The position numbers and the translations under genes are program-made. Below, one piece after another: positions 19,598 to 23,307 of a stretch of DNA of 23,307 nucleotides. This DNA is from a virus: IMG/VR virus record IMGVR_UViG_3300027708_000304, positions 1 to 23,307 of that record, one strand, 5' to 3'. The notes under the pieces were generated by a model that had not been told where the DNA came from, ran no database searches, and saw only the letters and a list, made by a program, of their open reading frames with translations. The first letter of the stretch is position 1, and each line of letters opens with the position of its first letter.

Positions 19598-21054
19598 TGA
19601 AAGTCATAATGCTAGGGGCAGAAGTCCCTTCTAATCGAACTTTGCTTGAAACCACCTCAGCAAACCACGTAGGTGTGAGCTTTTGGCGTTTATTAAAACG
19701 CGGTCTTCCCGCTAAAGGTTACCTATTAAAAAACTATTTTAACGATGATTTCTATATTTATGTGTACCCAGGTATCCCTAAAGATGTAATCCTTGACCGA
19801 CTAGACTTAGAGTCTTTTGCTGCCGAGTATGAAGGCTTTATTGCTAATAACATTGAACGTATTAATGTATTTAGCGAGATTGCTGGCAACGGTATTAACC
19901 AAGAGTTTATAGATGAACAACGCCGTACAGTATGGTCAGAGGTACCACCTAGCAAGTTCTTGCCCGTCTGGAGCCCTTCTACGGGCTATGAGGGGCTTCG
20001 TGACCTTGCGGACAAGTATCTTGACCTAGGGCTCCCAGGAGAGGCTTTAGAGACCGAAACTCAACTGGCTATGGTTACCCGTACCCTTAAGCGTCAGCAT
20101 GGAACACGCTTTCATATACTAGGTTCCGCTAAACCAGATAACCTACGTCAAGTCGCTTTTGAAACCGTAAGCACTATGTCGTGGCTTTCTCCTATGAGAA
20201 ACGGTGAGACTATAGTCTGGGATGGCACTAAACTTGTACGGTACCCAAGCCGTATGAAAGATCAAGCGCGGTCTAGATACCGCAACGTTTATATTAAAGC
20301 AGGCTTAGATGTAGACAAGATATTAGAAGATGACTCTAAAGAGGTCTGTCGATTGGCAGTCTGGTCTTACTTGCAATACGAAGCGAGGTTAAATGGAATG
20401 AATAAAGACGAGTTCTTATATGATAATAGCGGTGATTCCGATGTGGCAGGAAATGCGGAAAACTTACCTGCTGATATTGATAAGAGGGATTTAGAAGCGC
20501 GTAAAATTAACGCGCGCGAGCCTCACGAAATGGGCAATCTTCCCGTGTTTGGATACTCTTTAGACACCGTACTTGAAGAGGATGGGACCATTAAAGATGT
20601 GACCACGCTTACTTCACAAGACGTATCATTACGGGCATGCGATACCTGTTTTATTGCTTCTAATTGCCCTGCTTTTAAGCCTGCTAGTGCATGCGCTTTT
20701 AAGTTACCAGTAAGCATCAAGACTAAAGATCAACTTAAGGCTCTTATAAATGCGATCATAGAAATGCAGGGTCAAAGGGTTGCTTTTATGAGATTTGCTG
20801 AAGAAATCAATGGCGGCTATGCTGATCCCAATGTATCTCAAGAGATTGATCGGTTGTTCAAACTGATTAAAACAACTAAAGAATTAGATGACTCACGTGA
20901 GTTTATTCGCATGACTGTAGAGCGACAAGGCTCCGCTGGAGTGCTATCTTCTATCTTTGGTGAGCGGGCAAACGTCCTTAAAGAACTCCCTAATGAGGGG
21001 TTAAATGAAGACCAAACCACTAAGATAATCAAAGATTTAACGGAGAACTCTTAA
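19597..21054 (+). CDS. TGT/DpdA-like barrel protein with four-cysteine C-terminal domain
   Basis: A 485-residue protein. Residues 1-260 read like a tRNA-guanine transglycosylase/DpdA TIM barrel: MLGAEVPSNR, HVGVSFWRL, a helix with AAEYEGFIANNIERI (75-89), FLPVWSPSTG (121-130, matching the P-V-x-H-x-G strand), KYLDLGLPG (140-148, matching Y-x-x-I-G-x-G-G), FHILGSAKPDNL (172-183, matching H-x-L-G) and ETVSTMSW (189-196, matching the x-V-D-S-T-S-W strand). The aspartate of that last strand is Ser192 here, and no D-S-G-G/A-F motif is seen. Residues 345-370 hold C348-x2-C351-x5-C357-x8-C366, an Fe-S or zinc site. Residues 370-485 are helical (IEMQGQRVAFMRFAEE). No 7-deazaguanine synthesis gene is in the window. 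The barrel assignment is by eye and tentative; a wholly new family is possible. Confidence 0.5.
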   Translation: MKVIMLGAEVPSNRTLLETTSANHVGVSFWRLLKRGLPAKGYLLKNYFNDDFYIYVYPGIPKDVILDRLDLESFAAEYEGFIANNIERINVFSEIAGNGINQEFIDEQRRTVWSEVPPSKFLPVWSPSTGYEGLRDLADKYLDLGLPGEALETETQLAMVTRTLKRQHGTRFHILGSAKPDNLRQVAFETVSTMSWLSPMRNGETIVWDGTKLVRYPSRMKDQARSRYRNVYIKAGLDVDKILEDDSKEVCRLAVWSYLQYEARLNGMNKDEFLYDNSGDSDVAGNAENLPADIDKRDLEARKINAREPHEMGNLPVFGYSLDTVLEEDGTIKDVTTLTSQDVSLRACDTCFIASNCPAFKPASACAFKLPVSIKTKDQLKALINAIIEMQGQRVAFMRFAEEINGGYADPNVSQEIDRLFKLIKTTKELDDSREFIRMTVERQGSAGVLSSIFGERANVLKELPNEGLNEDQTTKIIKDLTENS

Positions 21055-21153
21055 TATATAAGAGGTCGTAGCAGAAGCGTGGATAACCTTCCCGCTGAAC
21101 TATGATAATTTAATATCTAAACTAAGTAACTCATCTAACGGAACGGGGTAAGT
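21055..21153 (+). promoter_or_regulatory. Intergenic leader of the ribonucleotide reductase gene, weak promoter
   Basis: These 99 bases hold no gene. TATGAT at 21101-21106 matches -10 at 5 of 6, but no convincing -35 box lies 16-18 bases upstream. GGGG at 21145-21148 is the ribosome-binding site for the ATG at 21154. No hairpin of B12-riboswitch size fits here, although the downstream enzyme uses B12. Confidence 0.3.
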
Positions 21154-23184
21154 ATGGCATTGTCATTTAATTTAGCCAGCGAATTTGTAGCAGGCTACGC
21201 GTCTAAGAAGGTTCCGTGGGGATATACGGACGCGGGCGGTAACGCGGTAGGTGAGATTACTTTCCTAAGAACTTACTCCCGTCTCAAAGAGGACGGAACT
21301 AAAGAAACCTGGCCTGAGGTATGCGAGCGCGTTATCAACGGCATGTACTCTTTACAGAAAGACCACGCTAAGTTAAATCGTCTTCCTTGGAATGACTCTA
21401 AAGCTCAGGCTTCCGCTAAGGAAGCATATGATCGCCTGTTTAACCTGAAGTGGACTCCGCCTGGACGTGGGCTTTGGGTAATGGGTACGCCCCTAGTTAA
21501 TGAGCAGCGCAACTCCGCTGCGCTTCAGAACTGTTCTTTTGTATCTACTAACTCTATGACCAAGATTGACCCTGCTAAGCCTTTTGCTTTCTTAATGGAA
21601 GCCTCGATGCTTGGGGTGGGTGTTGGCTTTGACGACAAGGGTGCAGATAAAGATTTTACTATCTATGAACCTAAAGATAATTTAGACAATACTGAGGTAT
21701 GGGTTGTCCCTGATACTCGTGAGGGTTGGGTGGACTCTACAACTTTGCTTATTAACTCATATCTAAAACCTGACCAACCTGCTTGGGGGTTTGATTACTC
21801 TTTAGTCCGTCCCGCTGGCGCACCTATCAAGACTTTTGGTGGAACCGCGGCTGGGCACGAACCTTTAGAGAAACTTCACAACTACATTCGTGGACTCTTT
21901 AATGGGCGCGCTGGTGAAAAACTCACTCGTAGAGATATTGCTGATATTGGTAATCTTATTGGTGTGTGCGTGGTCTCTGGTAACGTCCGACGTTCAGCAG
22001 AACTGCTTATGGGTCGCCTAGATGACCAAGACTTTCTTAACTTAAAGAACTCTGATGTATTTCCTGAGCGCAACTCTTATGACCCTAAGAATCCTGGCTG
22101 GGCTTGGATGTCTAACAACTCAGTAGAGGTTAAAGTAGGGGATGACTTCTCTGGAATTATTGACGGAATCTCTCGCAACGGTGAGCCTGGCGTAATTTGG
22201 ATGGACGTAACGCGAAAGTACGGACGTTTAATTGACGCACCTAACAACAAAGACTGGAGAGCCGCGGGATACAATCCTTGCGCCGAACAGTCTCTTGAAT
22301 CATTTGAGTGCTGTACTCTCGTTGAGACTTATTTAAACCGCCACGACTCTCTCGAGGACTTCAAGCGAACTCTCAAGTTTGCCTACCTTTATGCTAAGAC
22401 TGTAACTCTCTTGCCTACACATTGGGAAGAGACTAACGCAATCATGCAACGTAACCGTCGTATTGGTACTTCAATATCAGGTATTGCTAACTTTGCTGAC
22501 CGCGTAGGGCTACCAACTCTTCGTGAGTGGATGGACGCTGGGTACGAAACTATTACCAACCACGATAAAACATACTCAGAGTGGCTAGGCATCCGTGAGT
22601 CAATTAAGACCACAACTGTAAAGCCTTCTGGAACAGTCTCTATTCTGGCTGGAGAATCTCCCGGCGTACATTGGACCCCCGGCGGTCAATTCTTTCTTCG
22701 CGCGATCCGCTTTGGTAATGATGACCCTATGCTTCCTCTCTTTCAAGCGAGTGGCTATACCGTTGAACCTGCGAGTGAGTCGCCACAAACAACTTCTGTC
22801 GTGTTCTTCCCAATTAAATCTCTCTCTTTACGTTCAGAGAAAGACGTCTCCATATATGAAAAAGCCTCTCTTGCGGCTATGGCTCAACGTCATTGGTCAG
22901 ACAACTCTGTATCAGTAACAGTCTCTTTCTCTCCTGATGAGAAGAAAGACGTTGGGACTGTGCTTCATATGTTCGACGGACAACTTAAGACAATCTCTTT
23001 CTTACCTATGCTAGAGGGCACATATCAACAAATGCCTTACACACAGATTACAGAAAAGCAGTATGAGGGATATAAACTCTCTCTCTTACCTATTGACTTT
23101 ACTGACGTCTATGCGGGTATGGCTGCGGACGCTATCGGTGAGAAGTATTGCTCAACTGATTTCTGCGAAGTACCTAAGCCGTAA
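21154..23184 (+). CDS. Adenosylcobalamin-dependent ribonucleoside-triphosphate reductase (class II, monomeric)
   Basis: A 676-residue enzyme that converts NTPs to dNTPs using an adenosylcobalamin-derived radical. It follows the Lactobacillus leichmannii type: PPGRGLWVMGT (102-112), LQNCSFVST (C127, matching C119 there), NPCAEQSLESFECC (C376 radical cysteine, E378, C387, matching C408/E410/C419), TTVKPSGTVSILAGESPG (the conserved phosphate loop), and C666-x4-C671 at the end, matching the C731/C736 redox pair. All catalytic residues are therefore present. It is about 60 residues shorter than the 739-residue reference. It needs no oxygen and no second subunit, but needs cobalamin from the host or medium. 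It works with the dNMP kinase at 1266. A terminator follows directly. Confidence 0.95.
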   Translation: MALSFNLASEFVAGYASKKVPWGYTDAGGNAVGEITFLRTYSRLKEDGTKETWPEVCERVINGMYSLQKDHAKLNRLPWNDSKAQASAKEAYDRLFNLKWTPPGRGLWVMGTPLVNEQRNSAALQNCSFVSTNSMTKIDPAKPFAFLMEASMLGVGVGFDDKGADKDFTIYEPKDNLDNTEVWVVPDTREGWVDSTTLLINSYLKPDQPAWGFDYSLVRPAGAPIKTFGGTAAGHEPLEKLHNYIRGLFNGRAGEKLTRRDIADIGNLIGVCVVSGNVRRSAELLMGRLDDQDFLNLKNSDVFPERNSYDPKNPGWAWMSNNSVEVKVGDDFSGIIDGISRNGEPGVIWMDVTRKYGRLIDAPNNKDWRAAGYNPCAEQSLESFECCTLVETYLNRHDSLEDFKRTLKFAYLYAKTVTLLPTHWEETNAIMQRNRRIGTSISGIANFADRVGLPTLREWMDAGYETITNHDKTYSEWLGIRESIKTTTVKPSGTVSILAGESPGVHWTPGGQFFLRAIRFGNDDPMLPLFQASGYTVEPASESPQTTSVVFFPIKSLSLRSEKDVSIYEKASLAAMAQRHWSDNSVSVTVSFSPDEKKDVGTVLHMFDGQLKTISFLPMLEGTYQQMPYTQITEKQYEGYKLSLLPIDFTDVYAGMAADAIGEKYCSTDFCEVPKP

Positions 23185-23198
23185 CTCTCTTAAATTGA

Positions 23199-23231
23199 AA
23201 AGCCCCCTCGAATGAACAAAGAGGGGGCTTT
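23199..23231 (+). terminator. Hairpin terminator after the ribonucleotide reductase
   Basis: AAAGCCCCCTC (23199-23209) pairs perfectly with GAGGGGGCTTT (23221-23231) over 11 bases around an 11-base loop. The GC-rich stem closes on A-run/T-run; the trailing T-run is short (TTTCTGT). It starts 14 bases after the stop codon. Confidence 0.8.
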
Positions 23232-23257
23232 CTGTATTTGAGAGCAGGTACGGCTCG

Positions 23258-23290
23258 CTAGTAACTTACCCGCAAGAATAGGGTTACTAG
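23258..23290 (+). repeat. Inverted repeat downstream of the last terminator
   Basis: CTAGTAAC (23258-23265) and GTTACTAG (23283-23290) are exact reverse complements, 17 bases apart, in the last non-coding bases of the window. It may be an operator, a leader hairpin of the next gene, or chance. The window ends too soon to decide. No tRNA fold fits. Confidence 0.4.
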
Positions 23291-23307
23291 GTCTTGACCG
23301 CCCTTAG

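Noticed and set aside
19597-21054. Phage 7-deazaguanine DNA modification (DpdA pathway)
   Set aside because: Only a barrel resemblance is seen, key aspartates appear absent, and no queuosine-pathway genes (folE, queD, queE, queC) are in the window, so a modification claim is not supported.
21055-21153. Cobalamin riboswitch before the B12-dependent reductase
   Set aside because: The gap is only 99 bases and lacks a B12-box-like element or a large fold.
23232-23307. tRNA gene or attachment site at the window end
   Set aside because: No cloverleaf or T-arm could be folded; only the 8-base inverted repeat is present, and no integrase is in view.

Overview
The window is a stretch of a tailed-phage genome (or prophage) with every recognisable gene on the + strand. 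It is tightly packed: most genes touch or overlap at ATGA or TAATG junctions, and no gene-free gap exceeds about 100 bases. An actinobacterial host is inferred from a WhiB-family Fe-S regulator, a proteasome-beta-like Ntn hydrolase, small HTH proteins of a style common in actinophages, and a B12-dependent ribonucleotide reductase. The base composition is AT-leaning by eye, which would fit low-GC freshwater actinobacteria better than high-GC soil genera. That host guess is inference; no 16S, tRNA or host gene is present.

Layout. (1) 1-3370: replication start module: 3' end of a DnaB-type helicase, a CHC2/TOPRIM primase, a dNMP kinase and a SNF2-type helicase. (2) 3380-5190: a 48-aa ribbon-helix-helix protein, a promoter, a coiled-coil protein, a MerR-like HTH protein and a probable ssDNA-binding protein, closed by a strong hairpin terminator. 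(3) 5203-11552: family A DNA polymerase, two unknown or zinc-ribbon proteins, then a recombination block: RecA, a PD-(D/E)XK resolvase-like nuclease, WhiB, a Cas4-like Fe-S nuclease, a small helical protein in the position of a recombination mediator, and a RuvC-like resolvase. (4) 11552-12508: five very small genes, two of them zinc ribbons. (5) 12509-13933: short, individually controlled units: a SpoVS-like protein behind a hairpin that buries its ribosome-binding site, a low-complexity basic protein with its own terminator, and a proteasome-like protein. (6) 13934-15354: HTH protein and metallophosphoesterase. (7) 15359-17565: eight small coupled genes of unknown function. (8) 17611-21054: a Cys-rich protein, a nucleotidyltransferase-fold protein, a HAD-like protein lacking the nucleophile, and a large protein that looks like a tRNA-guanine transglycosylase/DpdA-type barrel fused to a four-cysteine C-terminal domain. 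(9) 21154-23184: monomeric adenosylcobalamin-dependent ribonucleoside-triphosphate reductase and its terminator.

How it fits together: helicase, primase, SSB-like protein and polymerase form the replisome. The dNMP kinase and ribonucleotide reductase supply dNTPs. RecA and the nucleases handle recombination-dependent replication and junction processing. WhiB, RHH, MerR-like, SpoVS-like and HTH proteins are candidate regulators. The least explained parts are the HAD-like/TGT-like pair (19142-21054), the proteasome-like gene, and the small-gene arrays. Function calls rest on motifs read by eye; no database search was possible.
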